This document shows, piece after piece, positions 27,001 to 34,626 of a stretch of DNA of 64,000 nucleotides. Source of the stretch: JAWHTC01 sp032586155 (GTDB taxonomy: Bacteria > Pseudomonadota > Alphaproteobacteria > Rhodobacterales > Rhodobacteraceae); the NCBI RefSeq assembly GCF_032586155.1, contig NZ_JAWHTC010000004.1, positions 186,001-250,000 of the forward strand, in the 5' to 3' direction. Numbering within the stretch: the first letter of the stretch is position 1; every line of letters begins with the position of its first letter. Below the pieces are notes generated by a model. The model saw nothing but the letters and a program-made list of their open reading frames with translations, searched no databases and was not told where the DNA came from. Made by a program: the position numbers and the translations under genes.

Positions 27001-27068
27001 AGACCTACAAGGCGCGGATCGTCGATCCGGTGTTCTATGACAAGGACGGGAAGAAGCAGAATGTCTGA
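24057..27068 (+). CDS. soxA: Sarcosine oxidase subunit alpha
   Basis: A 1003-residue alpha subunit, the family length. The N-terminal domain (residues 15-90, VEFTFNGKRMKGYEGDTLAAALLAND) is ferredoxin-like without the iron-sulfur cysteines. The middle holds the NAD+-binding domain (VVVIGGGIAGLVAAKTAAEAGAKVLLME), and the last 380 residues form the GcvT-like folate domain (PMHEWHEENGAVWEPVGHWRRP, GMLLEAGEEFGVTPYGTEALHVMRAEKGF). It transfers the methyl carbon to tetrahydrofolate. The frame extends upstream to 23781, but MSTRLANGGRRIDRS at 24057 is the typical start. It overlaps soxG by 8 bases. Confidence 0.96.
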   Translation: MSTRLANGGRRIDRSKQVEFTFNGKRMKGYEGDTLAAALLANDQMMMGRSFKYHRPRGVVASGAEEPNALVNMGEGSRFEPDQRTTTTEVFDGLTATSQNHWPSLEFDVGAINNKLARFLPAGFYYKTFKFPRFAWKHLYEPIVRQSAGLGQVPKDRDADTYEHYYAFFDVVVIGGGIAGLVAAKTAAEAGAKVLLMEQTPEWGGRAPVDGGEIAGMTVDAFVADIVAALEGMKNVTMRTRMMGAGVYDHGYVLGYERLRDHCPDDAGPRHRLWRIRAGRIITATGAIERPLSFAGNDIPGVMLASALRDYIVDYGVSPGDRVVVVTNNDDAYRTAIAVKQAGLAVPVVLDARAGGGGALADEARALGIRVENGKAIAKVYGYKRVTGVAICSQAGEGAVDEEIGCDAVAMSGGWSPVVHLWSHCGGKLTWDEAQAHFRPDVSRPPTNQNGEGFVLTAGAASGAMDTAVGLTDANWAGATAAEGCGFTGKCSSAPHVVPGVEKAMEPVWLMPQGAGAKLRMKAWLDYQNDVKVSDVQLAAREGYESVEHTKRYTTLGMATDQGKLSNINGLATLAGALNAPIPQVGTTTFRPPYTPISFGSIAGEARGDIFQPLRRTPMHEWHEENGAVWEPVGHWRRPYCYTQGAESHAEAVSREIKATRESLGLLDASTLGKLVVKGPDAGKFLDMMYTNMMSTLKPGKCRYGLMCSENGFLIDDGVVARIDEDTFLCHTTTGGAERIHGHMEEWLQTEWWDWKVYVANVTEQHAQIAVVGPNARKVLEKLTDEEVSAEALPFMTWKDVTLGRVSARVYRISFSGELSYEIAVPASQGRALWGMLLEAGEEFGVTPYGTEALHVMRAEKGFIMIGDETDGTIIPQDLGLHWAISKKKEDFLGKRAQKRSFMDNPDRWQLVGLKTEDGSVLPDGAYAVAEGKNANGQRNVQGRVTSTYYSPTLDCGIAMGLVHNGPDRMGDVIEFPGTDGKTYKARIVDPVFYDKDGKKQNV

Positions 27069-27630
27069 CGCAGTCAGTGCAATGATGGGCGCCTCGTTTG
27101 ACGGGATTGCCAAGGTGGAAGAGGCCGGTCTGATTGGGATGATCACCCTGCGGGGTGACCTTGCCAGCGCGGCGATGGTCAAGGCCGTGAAGGTGGCGAC
27201 TGACGCTGCAATTCCGGGTCAGCGCGAGATCACCCATGCGGGCGGGTTCCGCGTTGTTTGGATGTCGCCGGACGAGTTGTTGATCACCTGCGATCATGCG
27301 CAGGCCGAAGCGGTGGTTGGCAGTCTGACGAAATCACTGGAGGGGGAGCATTCCCTTGCGGTCAACGTCTCGGACGCGCGCGCGGTATTTGATGTGAGCG
27401 GGACCCAGGCGCGTGACGTGCTGGCCAAGGTGATGCCTGTCGATTTCTCAGCAGGCGGATTCGGTGCCGATAGCGTGCGGCGTTCGCGACTGGCGCAGGT
27501 TGCGGCGGCGGTGTGGGCCGAAGGCGAGGACCGGTTCCGCGTGGTCTGTTTCCGGTCTGCCGGGCGCTATGTCTTTGACGTGCTGAGCGCGGCGGCGGCC
27601 GAGGGCAGCGAAGTGGGGCTGCTGGGCTGA
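27061..27630 (+). CDS. soxG: Sarcosine oxidase subunit gamma
   Basis: A 189-residue gamma subunit. The folate-domain-like pattern includes AMMGASFDGIAKVEEA, MITLRGDL and AGGFRVVWMSPDELLITC, with DARAVFDVSGTQARDVLAKV, typical of SoxG. ATG 27061 overlaps soxA by 8 bases, indicating translational coupling; a start in the soxA tail at 26995 is unlikely. It closes the sox operon. Confidence 0.93.
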   Translation: MSDAVSAMMGASFDGIAKVEEAGLIGMITLRGDLASAAMVKAVKVATDAAIPGQREITHAGGFRVVWMSPDELLITCDHAQAEAVVGSLTKSLEGEHSLAVNVSDARAVFDVSGTQARDVLAKVMPVDFSAGGFGADSVRRSRLAQVAAAVWAEGEDRFRVVCFRSAGRYVFDVLSAAAAEGSEVGLLG

Positions 27631-27685
27631 TCGTAAAAGGCGATTGCTGAGCCAAAAAAACGCACACTGCGTGCATTTGTGTGGT

Positions 27686-27703
27686 TGACGCCAAGTTGCG
27701 TCA
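27686..27703. promoter_or_regulatory. Candidate operator TGACGC-N6-GCGTCA
   Basis: A perfect 6-base inverted repeat lies upstream of the secreted-protein gene at 27775 and overlaps a possible -35 (TTGACG). The -10 match (TATTGA, 15-base spacing) is weak. It could bind a dimeric regulator. Confidence 0.35.
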
Positions 27704-27774
27704 TGTATTGATTGGTGAACATCGGGACTTCCTGCGGAAGCCCGTGCTCATTGCATCAATACAGGGGGCGACGT

Positions 27775-28197
27775 ATGCGGACGCGATTTTGGGGAACAGT
27801 ATTGGCATGTTGCGTTGCTGCTGGCGGAGCGCCTGATGCGGCGACGGCCAAGGATCGCATTTTGCGATGCGAACTGCGGCAAGACGGGTATTATGGCGGG
27901 ACGCCGCCCGAGGTTCACATTGCCTATAAACCCGGTGAGAGCCGGATGGTGGTCTATGACAGTTTCCTGCATTTTCTCGAGGCCGGTCCGGTATGGGGCC
28001 GCGTTGACCGCGACAACGACAGGCGGTTCATCATCCGCTGGAAGGTCGACGACATGAAGACCGATTCAGGGCACACGATGGATTGGCGAATGAAACTGTC
28101 GTGGGACAAGAAGACCGGGCGGGCGACGATCACCGGCAAGGCTGCCGTCAGCGACGATGACAATAACGGCAGCGGCAAGTGTTTCTTTAAGAAGTGA
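27775..28197 (+). CDS. Putative secreted protein (140 aa), first of a related pair
   Basis: A signal peptide (MRTRFWGTVLACCVAAGGAPDAATA) precedes a mature domain of about 115 residues. It has conserved-looking cysteines (ILRCELRQDG ... GSGKCFFKK), a YYGGTPPEVHIAYKPGE stretch and a VVYDSFLHFLEAG stretch. No family is recognised. AGGGGGCGACGT precedes ATG 27775; the frame continues upstream but that part is not signal-like. The next gene is a diverged paralogue. Confidence 0.7.
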   Translation: MRTRFWGTVLACCVAAGGAPDAATAKDRILRCELRQDGYYGGTPPEVHIAYKPGESRMVVYDSFLHFLEAGPVWGRVDRDNDRRFIIRWKVDDMKTDSGHTMDWRMKLSWDKKTGRATITGKAAVSDDDNNGSGKCFFKK

Positions 28198-28266
28198 CCG
28201 GATTGGTTGCCGCAATCTTCACGACAGGTGAGGCGGTGGATTTTTTGCATACGGAGTAATAAACAA

Positions 28267-28698
28267 ATGCGTTTTAAAAAAATGGCTGCGGTGGCGGTTG
28301 GCGCGAGCTTTTTGATGGTAGGGCAGCAGGTGAGTTCGGCAGAGTTGTCGCTGCAATGCGATTTAAAGAATATCCCCAGAAAAGCCGGTTTGTCACAAAC
28401 CTATTTTGTCGGTCATCGGGAAGGTCAGCCGTTCGTGGTTGTTGCCGATGAGTGGATCCTGCATTTCAACGGGAAACCGGTAAAAGCAGAAATCAGCCGC
28501 AACGATTCCAAGTCACTCGTTTTTACGTGGGAATTGGATCCGAATGGCACGTCGAACTCGACGAGATCTAGGCTGGCTTACCGTGCGCACTACATGAAGA
28601 CGACTGGACAATTGAACGTTCGAGCGCAGCCAAAGCCATATCCGCCGTTGGCGGGAGCGCGGGGCAAGTGCAAGACGGTAAAGCGGAAAGGTTGGTAG
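28267..28698 (+). CDS. Putative secreted protein (143 aa), paralogue of the preceding gene
   Basis: The signal peptide MRFKKMAAVAVGASFLMVGQQVSSA is followed by ELSLQCDLKNIPRK, YFVGHREGQPFVVVADEWILHFNGKPV and a terminal cysteine (GARGKCKTVKRKGW), in the same order as the upstream gene: N-terminal Cys, VVxD-x-HF strand, central polar part and late Cys. Identity by eye is low. The first part of the gene is clearly AT-richer than its neighbours. Function is unknown. Confidence 0.7.
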   Translation: MRFKKMAAVAVGASFLMVGQQVSSAELSLQCDLKNIPRKAGLSQTYFVGHREGQPFVVVADEWILHFNGKPVKAEISRNDSKSLVFTWELDPNGTSNSTRSRLAYRAHYMKTTGQLNVRAQPKPYPPLAGARGKCKTVKRKGW

Positions 28699-28790
28699 AC
28701 TGTTTCCAAGGAAGTTTGATTATTGCCAGAACATTCGATCGCATCGACGCGGATTTGCAGGGTGATAGTATCTGTCAAGAAAATCAATGT

Positions 28791-28831
28791 GGTCTCTTGA
28801 CCTTTTGACCTTGAAAGGTCCATTTGAGACC
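28791..28831. promoter_or_regulatory. Nested inverted repeat in the sodB leader
   Basis: Outer arms GGTCTC (28791-28796) and GAGACC (28826-28831) enclose inner arms GACCTTT (28799-28805) and AAAGGTC (28814-28820). The words TTGACCTT are directly repeated within it. It ends 34 bases before the sodB start, so it may be an operator, a 5'-UTR stem or a terminator-like element. Confidence 0.5.
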
Positions 28832-28865
28832 CAGGTTTAACGCAAACATCCGAGGGAGCTACCCC

Positions 28866-29468
28866 ATGGCTTTTGAACTTCCCGATCTTCCTTACGCCCA
28901 CGACGCGCTGGCCGTAAAAGGCATGAGCGCCGAGACGCTGGAATATCACCACGACCTGCACCACAACGCCTATGTGACCAATGGCAACGCGGCCATTGCC
29001 GGGACCGAGTGGGAAAGCAAGTCGATGGAAGACATCATCACCGGCACCTATGACGCGAACGCCGTCGCCCAGAACGGGATCTTCAACAACATCAGCCAGT
29101 TGTGGAACCACAACCAGTTCTGGGAGATGATGGGCCCGGGCGACAATGGCATGCCCGGCGAGCTGGAAAAGGCACTGAACGAAGCGTTCGGTTCGGTTGA
29201 CGAGTTCAAGTCGCAGTTCAGCGCCGCAGGCGTAGGCCAGTTCGGTTCGGGCTGGTGCTGGCTGGTGCAGAATGCTGACGGTTCGCTGGCCGTGACCAAG
29301 ACCGAGAACGGGGTGAACCCGCTCTGCTTCGGTCAAACGGCTCTGCTGGGCTGTGACGTGTGGGAGCACTCCTATTACATTGATTTCCGCAACAAGCGTC
29401 CGGTCTACCTGTCGAACTTCCTCGACAATCTGGTGAACTGGGAAAACGTCGCCGGCCGGATGAAGTAA
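28866..29468 (+). CDS. sodB: Iron superoxide dismutase
   Basis: A 200-residue Fe-type superoxide dismutase that converts superoxide to hydrogen peroxide and O2. Metal ligands are visible: H in EYHHDLHHNAYV (H26 region), H in LWNHNQFW, and D/H in GCDVWEHSYYIDF. The GQFGSGWCWLVQ stretch and ALLGCDVWEHSYY suggest Fe rather than Mn preference. Because sox genes upstream generate H2O2, linkage with oxidative stress is plausible. GAGGGAGC precedes the start. Confidence 0.93.
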   Translation: MAFELPDLPYAHDALAVKGMSAETLEYHHDLHHNAYVTNGNAAIAGTEWESKSMEDIITGTYDANAVAQNGIFNNISQLWNHNQFWEMMGPGDNGMPGELEKALNEAFGSVDEFKSQFSAAGVGQFGSGWCWLVQNADGSLAVTKTENGVNPLCFGQTALLGCDVWEHSYYIDFRNKRPVYLSNFLDNLVNWENVAGRMK

Positions 29469-29492
29469 ATCCGCCGGGCATGAATTGGAAAT

Positions 29493-29523
29493 GGCCGTCC
29501 CGGTTGGGGCGGCCGTTTTCGTT
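29493..29523 (+). terminator. Probable terminator after sodB
   Basis: GGCCGTCCC and GGGGCGGCC pair (one mismatch) around GGTT, followed by TTTTC. It lies 24 bases after the sodB stop. Confidence 0.7.
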
Positions 29524-29591
29524 TGCCCGGCAGAAAGCGCTTTCCCTTGGTTGCGGCCTTGGCCATGGTGCGGCAGGGGTTAAAGGGGATC

Positions 29592-30545
29592 ATGGTGAGC
29601 GAGACAGGGCGTGGCGTAGCGGCGATGGTGGTGGCCTGCCTGATCTGGGGGCTGGTGCCGATCTTCTACAAGCAACTGGTGCATATCGATGCGCTGGAAA
29701 TCCTGGCGCATCGCACCTTCTGGTCGTTTCTTCTGTTTACCCTGCTGCTGATGATGCAAGGGCGGGTCGGCGCGTTGGGCGCCGCGCTGGGTGATTGGAA
29801 GACGGCACGGGTGATTGCCCTTGCGGCGGCGATGATTTCGATCAACTGGGGCCTTTACATCATGTCGGTGCAATGGGGCCGGGTGACGGAAAGCGCGCTG
29901 GGCTATTACATCTTTCCACTGGTGGCGGTGATGCTGGGCCGGGTGGTTCTGGGCGAGGTGCTGAGCCGGGCGCAGTGGACGGCTGTCGCGCTGGCCGTCG
30001 CGGGGGTATTGGTGCTGACCGCTGGATTGGGGGCGGCGCCTTGGATTTCCATCATCCTTTCATTGAGCTTTGGCGTCTATGGTATTGTCAAGAAACAACT
30101 TTCCGTCGGACCGATCGTGTCCGTGACTGCGGAAGCAGCGATAGTCGGGACGATTGGCCTGGCCTGGTTGATCTGGCTTGAAACACAGGGGCGCGGGGTG
30201 TTTGGCGAGGACCATTGGGACAGCTTCCTGCTGGTTTTGTCAGGGGCGTTGACCGCGACGCCGCTCATACTGTTTTCCTATGCGGCCAAGCGGGTGAACC
30301 TGTCGACCATCGGGTTGCTGCAATACATCAATCCAACCGGGCAGTTCCTGTGTGCCGTGGTGCTGTTTGCCGAACCGTTCACCGGTTGGCACATGGCGGC
30401 GTTCGGGCTGATCTGGGTGGCGCTGGCGCTTTATTCGGCGTCGGCCATTGCTCAGGACAGAGCGTCGCGCAGGGTGGCGATGGCGGCTTCGGGTGACGGT
30501 ACGACCGAAATCAGCGCCCGCAGCGAGGCGTCGGCAAAGCCCTGA
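29592..30545 (+). CDS. rarD: EamA-family transporter RarD
   Basis: A 317-residue ten-helix DMT-superfamily permease of the RarD type (chloramphenicol-sensitive protein family), with RGVAAMVVACLIWGLVPIFYKQL, EILAHRTFWSFL, ISINWGLYIMSVQWGRVTESALGYYIFPL and RVNLSTIGLLQYINPTGQF. Substrate unknown. The C-terminal 31 codons run antisense into the last part of the LOG gene, giving an unusual tail (QDRASRRVAMAASGDGTTEISARSEASAKP). ATG 29592 (AAAGGGGATC upstream) is preferred over 29523. Confidence 0.9.
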   Translation: MVSETGRGVAAMVVACLIWGLVPIFYKQLVHIDALEILAHRTFWSFLLFTLLLMMQGRVGALGAALGDWKTARVIALAAAMISINWGLYIMSVQWGRVTESALGYYIFPLVAVMLGRVVLGEVLSRAQWTAVALAVAGVLVLTAGLGAAPWISIILSLSFGVYGIVKKQLSVGPIVSVTAEAAIVGTIGLAWLIWLETQGRGVFGEDHWDSFLLVLSGALTATPLILFSYAAKRVNLSTIGLLQYINPTGQFLCAVVLFAEPFTGWHMAAFGLIWVALALYSASAIAQDRASRRVAMAASGDGTTEISARSEASAKP

Positions 30546-31015
30546 TCGATAACGTGGTCGATAAGGCCAATCAGCGGATCCCAGTAACCATTGGCGTTGA
30601 GCAACAGGATCGGTTTGGCATGCAGGCCAAGCTGCGCCCAGGTCAGGACCTCGAAGAACTCATCGAGCGAGCCGGCGCCGCCGGGCAGCACGACGATGGC
30701 GTCAGAGTTCATGAACATCACCTTTTTGCGTTCGTGCATGTTCTCGGTGACGACGAAACGGGTCAGGTCGCGTTTGCCGACCTCAAGCTGCATCAGGTGG
30801 GTGGGGATGACACCGAACGTGTCGCCGCCGGCGTCCTGTGCCGCGCGGGCCACCGCGCCCATCAGCCCGACATCGCCCGCGCCATAGACCAACCGCCAGT
30901 CTTGGGCGGCGAGCGCGGCGCCAAACCGGGTCGCGATGTCCATATAGGCAGGGTCGTTTCCGGGGCGGGCGCCGCAATAGACGCAGATCGAGGGCTGTTG
31001 CATAGGCGACGACAT
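30452..31015 (-). CDS. LOG family (TIGR00730) protein
   Basis: A 187-residue Rossmann-fold protein of the lysine-decarboxylase-like/cytokinin-activating LOG family: SICVYCGARPGNDPAYMD, LVYGAGDVGLMGAVARAAQDAGG, MHERKKVMFMNSDAIVVLPGGAGSLDEFFEVLTWAQLGLH. The usual PGGxGTxxE motif has Ser in place of Thr. Plant-like LOGs remove ribose 5-phosphate from cytokinin nucleotides; bacterial members mostly act on AMP-like nucleotides or are unassigned. The start is ATG 31015. Its 3' end overlaps rarD by 94 bases. Confidence 0.9.
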   Translation of the reverse strand: MSSPMQQPSICVYCGARPGNDPAYMDIATRFGAALAAQDWRLVYGAGDVGLMGAVARAAQDAGGDTFGVIPTHLMQLEVGKRDLTRFVVTENMHERKKVMFMNSDAIVVLPGGAGSLDEFFEVLTWAQLGLHAKPILLLNANGYWDPLIGLIDHVIDQGFADASLRALISVVPSPEAAIATLRDALS

Positions 31016-31123
31016 GGGCAGCGAATCCGATTTGAGAAAGAGACGTGTTTTGACCCGTGTTAGCCTTGTTGGTAAAGAGGCTCAACCGCGTGCATAGGGG
31101 GCGACGCGGAGGGGAAGGACAAG

Positions 31124-32623
31124 ATGAGCAAACTGGCCGGGCTGACAGGGGTGCAGGGCGGCATGATCGCCGGAGCTGCCGTGGTGGTGATCATGGGCGG
31201 GGCCGCGTGGTATTCCGGGGCCTTCGCGCCTGGTGTGCCCGCGCCGCAACCGGAGAAGGTGGCGTTGCTGCCGCAAGCCGAAGAAACGCCGGAGCCGGCA
31301 GCCGCGCCTGAGCCGAAATCCGAACCGGTGACGGCAGAGCCGCAGACGACAGAGCCGGAGGTGCAGCCAGAGGCCGAACCGGAGACAGCGAAGGCCGAAG
31401 CGGCTGCGCCGGACGTGATGCAACCGGCCTTTGACCTGGTCCGGGTGGAAAAAGATGGCAGCGCGACGATCGCCGGGCGCGCCGATCCCGGGGTCGAAGT
31501 GCTGATCGAACTGGACGGGCAAGAAGCCAGCCGGGCCACAACCGGGGGCGATGGCAGTTTTGTCCAGTTCATGAAGATTGAACCCTCGACCGAACCGCGC
31601 TTGGTCAGGTTGATGGTTGAAGGGGTGGATGGACAGCCGGTCTATTCCGCCGACAGTGCCGTGATCGCGCCGATGTTGCAGGTGGCAGCTGTCGAACCGG
31701 AGAAGGTTGAGCCCGCGGCCCGGGAGCCGGAAGCGGACCCGGTCGAGGTGGAGACGCCGAAGGTCGCGGAGGCGCCGGTGGTCTCGGAGCCCGAGATGGT
31801 CGAGCCAGAGCCGGAGCCCGTGGTGCAGGCCGTGGCCGAAGCGCCGCAGGTCGAGCCGGTCGAGATAGTGGCGGTCGAACCGGAAGTGGTTGCGGAGCCT
31901 GTTGTACAGGCACCGACGGCCGGATCGTCCGACCCCGAACCTGAAACATCGCCCGAGCCTGTTGTTGAAACGGTGCAGGTGACCGAACCGACGGCATCTG
32001 AACCCGCCGCAGGCGAACCTGAGGTGGCGTCGGACAAGATGGCCGAACCTGCTCAGCTGGCGGCCGTTGAACCCGAGATCATCACACCGCCCGAGCCGCA
32101 GGCTCCGGCGGTCATCATTGCCGGGACGGAAGGGGTGAAAGTGGTGCAGCCGCTGGCGCGCGCGCCGGAGGTGATGAGCGCCGTGGCGCTGGACACGATT
32201 TCCTATACCGATCAGGGTGAGGTGCAATTGGCCGGACGCGGGCAGGGCAGTGGTTTCGTCCGGGTCTATGTCGACAACCGGCCGGTAACGACCTCGCGGA
32301 TCGCGGCGGACGGCAACTGGCGCAGCGACCTGCCGGATGTGGACACCGGGGTCTACACGCTGCGGGTCGACGAGATCGACACTGAGGGCCAAGTGGTGAG
32401 CCGGGTTGAAACCCCGTTCAAGCGCGAGGCACAAGAGGTGGTGGCCGAGGCCGGTCAGGCAAAGGTGATCACGGTGCAGCCGGGCCATACGCTCTGGGCG
32501 ATTGCGACGGACAATTACGGTGAAGGGAACCTCTATGTCCGGCTTTACGAGGCCAACAAGGACAGGATCCGCAACCCCGACCTGATCTATCCGGGGCAGG
32601 TGTTCGATATTCCGGGCGAGTGA
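31124..32623 (+). CDS. LysM-domain protein with long Pro/Glu-rich region
   Basis: A 499-residue protein. An N-terminal membrane anchor or signal (TGVQGGMIAGAAVVVIMGGAAWYSG, residues 7-30) is followed by an extended region rich in Glu, Pro, Ala and Val with EPE/VEP repeats (residues 45-100 and 185-340), two Ig-like beta modules (about residues 105-180 and 355-430) and a C-terminal LysM domain (VQPGHTLWAIATDNYGEGNLYVRLYEANKD, ending GQVFDIPGE). It probably spans the periplasm and binds peptidoglycan. The start ATG 31124 is the only good one. A strong terminator follows at 32662. Confidence 0.88.
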   Translation: MSKLAGLTGVQGGMIAGAAVVVIMGGAAWYSGAFAPGVPAPQPEKVALLPQAEETPEPAAAPEPKSEPVTAEPQTTEPEVQPEAEPETAKAEAAAPDVMQPAFDLVRVEKDGSATIAGRADPGVEVLIELDGQEASRATTGGDGSFVQFMKIEPSTEPRLVRLMVEGVDGQPVYSADSAVIAPMLQVAAVEPEKVEPAAREPEADPVEVETPKVAEAPVVSEPEMVEPEPEPVVQAVAEAPQVEPVEIVAVEPEVVAEPVVQAPTAGSSDPEPETSPEPVVETVQVTEPTASEPAAGEPEVASDKMAEPAQLAAVEPEIITPPEPQAPAVIIAGTEGVKVVQPLARAPEVMSAVALDTISYTDQGEVQLAGRGQGSGFVRVYVDNRPVTTSRIAADGNWRSDLPDVDTGVYTLRVDEIDTEGQVVSRVETPFKREAQEVVAEAGQAKVITVQPGHTLWAIATDNYGEGNLYVRLYEANKDRIRNPDLIYPGQVFDIPGE

Positions 32624-32661
32624 GCCGGGCTGCCAAACCGCGACGGAACGTTATTTGAGAA

Positions 32662-32690
32662 ACACCCTGCCAATACTTGGCAGGGTGTTT
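32662..32690. terminator. Terminator after the LysM gene
   Basis: A 12-base perfect stem (ACACCCTGCCAA / TTGGCAGGGTGT) with a TAC loop, followed by TTT. It sits 39 bases after the stop codon and before the DUF2855 gene. Confidence 0.8.
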
Positions 32691-32727
32691 CACATTGGAC
32701 GGACAGGAATTGCGCGGGAGGATGGGC

Positions 32728-33792
32728 ATGGCAGGTCAGGTATGGGTGGATCAGGCGAATATCACGCAGGCCGCATTGCACGAGGTGGTTAGTGCGCCCC
32801 TGCAGGCGGGTCAGGTGCGGCTGGCGCTGGAGAGTTTTGCACTGACGGTAAACAACGTGACCTATGCCGCGACCGGGTTTGTCATCGGTTATTGGAAATT
32901 CTTTTCCACCGGTGCGGACGGACAGGGGATCGTGCCGGTCTGGGGCGTGGCAAGGGTGATGGAAAGCCAGAACGACGCGGTGGCCGTGGGCGAGCGGTAT
33001 TACGGCTTCTACCCGATGGCCGAGGAACTGGTGGTGTTGCCCGAGGCGGCGCCGGGCGGGTTCATTGACAAGGCAGCGCATCGCGACGGGTTGCCACTGG
33101 TTTACAACATGTATGCTGCCGTGAGGGACAGTACGCCGCAGCAGGACCATCTGCGGGCCTTGCTGCAGCCGTTGCTGGCGACCTCCTACCTGCTGTTTGA
33201 CTGGCTGAGCGACAACGGTTGGTTCGGCGCCGAGCAGATCATCGTCGGCAGCGCCTCATCCAAGACCGGGCTGGGGCTGGCAAAGTTCCTGGCCGAGCCC
33301 GCTGGGCGGCCCTATCGGATCGTCGGGCTGACCTCGGACGGGAACCGCGGGTTTGTCGAGGGGCTGGGCGCCTGTGATCAGGTGCTGAGCTACAATGAGA
33401 TCGGGCAGCTGGATCGGGTGCCTTCGGTCTATGTCGATATGGCGGGGAATGCCGAGGTGAAGCGGGTGTTGCATACCCACCTGGGGGATATGCTGCGCCA
33501 TTCCGCGGCGGTGGGGACCAGCCATTGGGACAAGTTTGAACAGCCAAACGATCTGCCCGGGCCGAAACCGCAGTTCTTTTTCGCGCCTTCGCAAGTGGCG
33601 AAGCGGCGCGAAGACTGGGGGCCGGGGGTGATCGAACGCGAGATCACAGCGGCGTGGAAGCGGATTGCCGCAGATGCCAGCGCGTGGCTGGAAGTGATCC
33701 CGCATCAGGGGCTGGACAAGGCGCCTGAGGTTTACGCCAGGCTGGCGCAGGGGCAGGCCAAGCCGAGCGAGGGGCATGTTGTGGTGATCTAG
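32728..33792 (+). CDS. DUF2855 family protein
   Basis: A 354-residue cytosolic protein. Its layout resembles quinone oxidoreductase-like enzymes (QIIVGSASSKTGLGLAKFLAE nucleotide-binding loop in the middle), which is the DUF2855 description. The N-terminal half has VRLALESFALTVNNVTYAATG and WKFFSTGADGQGIVPVWGVARV. No catalytic role is known. ATG 32728 with GGGAGG upstream is preferred over 32722. It stands between a terminator and a convergent gamma-glutamylcyclotransferase-like gene. Confidence 0.85.
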   Translation: MAGQVWVDQANITQAALHEVVSAPLQAGQVRLALESFALTVNNVTYAATGFVIGYWKFFSTGADGQGIVPVWGVARVMESQNDAVAVGERYYGFYPMAEELVVLPEAAPGGFIDKAAHRDGLPLVYNMYAAVRDSTPQQDHLRALLQPLLATSYLLFDWLSDNGWFGAEQIIVGSASSKTGLGLAKFLAEPAGRPYRIVGLTSDGNRGFVEGLGACDQVLSYNEIGQLDRVPSVYVDMAGNAEVKRVLHTHLGDMLRHSAAVGTSHWDKFEQPNDLPGPKPQFFFAPSQVAKRREDWGPGVIEREITAAWKRIAADASAWLEVIPHQGLDKAPEVYARLAQGQAKPSEGHVVVI

Positions 33793-33931
33793 GCGCCGTC
33801 GGGCCGGTTGGGAGTGGCCTTGAGCAGACATTCGAATTGCTTTCGCAATCCGACCGGCTGGCGGGTCGGATCGTTCGAGTGGCGGCTTGAGGCAAAAGAC
33901 TGACGATGGTGAAGCTGAAGTTTGTGGGTTG

Positions 33932-34528
33932 TTACACCGGATGCTGGTCGATGATCCGTACATTCAACCGGCGGAGTTGATCGTCGACAAAGGAGCGTTC
34001 GTCCAAAGACAGGACCTGGTGGCGGGGGTAGACCGGCGCGACGCGGTCATCCATCACCGGCGCGTCCCAGCCGGCAGTTGTATCGAAAAACCGCTGTGCG
34101 CCCTCTTCGCCGAAATGGGTCAGGTAGCCCTGCACGACAACGTCGACATAGCTGAGCAGAACAGGGTGGGCGTCGTCGGGGCGGCCATGGGCCTCGTCAG
34201 GGATGGCATAGAGCGCCACAGTGGGATCGTAATCGAGCGCGTGATCGACATCATCGCAAGCACGCACACGGGCATAGGCGTGTTCACGCATGTCCAGCGC
34301 CGCCCAGTCATCGCCGGGCACGTGCGCGATCATCCCGTCGATGGCGCAGGCGGGGTCGCGCACCGCCGTCAGGAAAGCCACACGACGCAGGTTGGTATGG
34401 CGCCAGGCCCGACGCCAGCCGCGGGCCGTGGCGGGGTGGGCGTCGGCATAATCATGGGTGGCGAGGTTCACCAAAGAGCCGTAGCCAAAGAAATAAGCCC
34501 GTGAAACTGTCTCGGTCCTGTCGGTCAT
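33932..34528 (-). CDS. Gamma-glutamylcyclotransferase-like protein
   Basis: A 198-residue GGCT-fold protein with the signature YFFGYGSLVN at the N-terminus, followed by GWRRAWRHTNLR and the acid-rich core MIAHVPGDDWAALDMREHAYARV, where a Glu usually acts as general acid/base. Family members (GGCT, GGACT, ChaC-like) cyclise gamma-glutamyl amines or degrade glutathione. The exact substrate is not clear. It is divergent from the NsrR-like gene, with an FNR-like box in between. Confidence 0.78.
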   Translation of the reverse strand: MTDRTETVSRAYFFGYGSLVNLATHDYADAHPATARGWRRAWRHTNLRRVAFLTAVRDPACAIDGMIAHVPGDDWAALDMREHAYARVRACDDVDHALDYDPTVALYAIPDEAHGRPDDAHPVLLSYVDVVVQGYLTHFGEEGAQRFFDTTAGWDAPVMDDRVAPVYPRHQVLSLDERSFVDDQLRRLNVRIIDQHPV

Positions 34529-34548
34529 CGGTTCAATTTGCTTGCAGA

Positions 34549-34562
34549 TTGATCCATGTCAA
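34549..34562. promoter_or_regulatory. FNR/Dnr-like box
   Basis: TTGATCCATGTCAA differs from the FNR/Dnr consensus TTGAT-N4-ATCAA by one base. It lies between the divergent gamma-glutamylcyclotransferase-like and NsrR-like genes and could link one of them to oxygen or NO control. Confidence 0.5.
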
Positions 34563-34626
34563 ATAGATAGTGGGTCAAACAGGTAACAATGCTTCATCTT
34601 TAAACCAGCAAAGCGGGGCCGACGAC

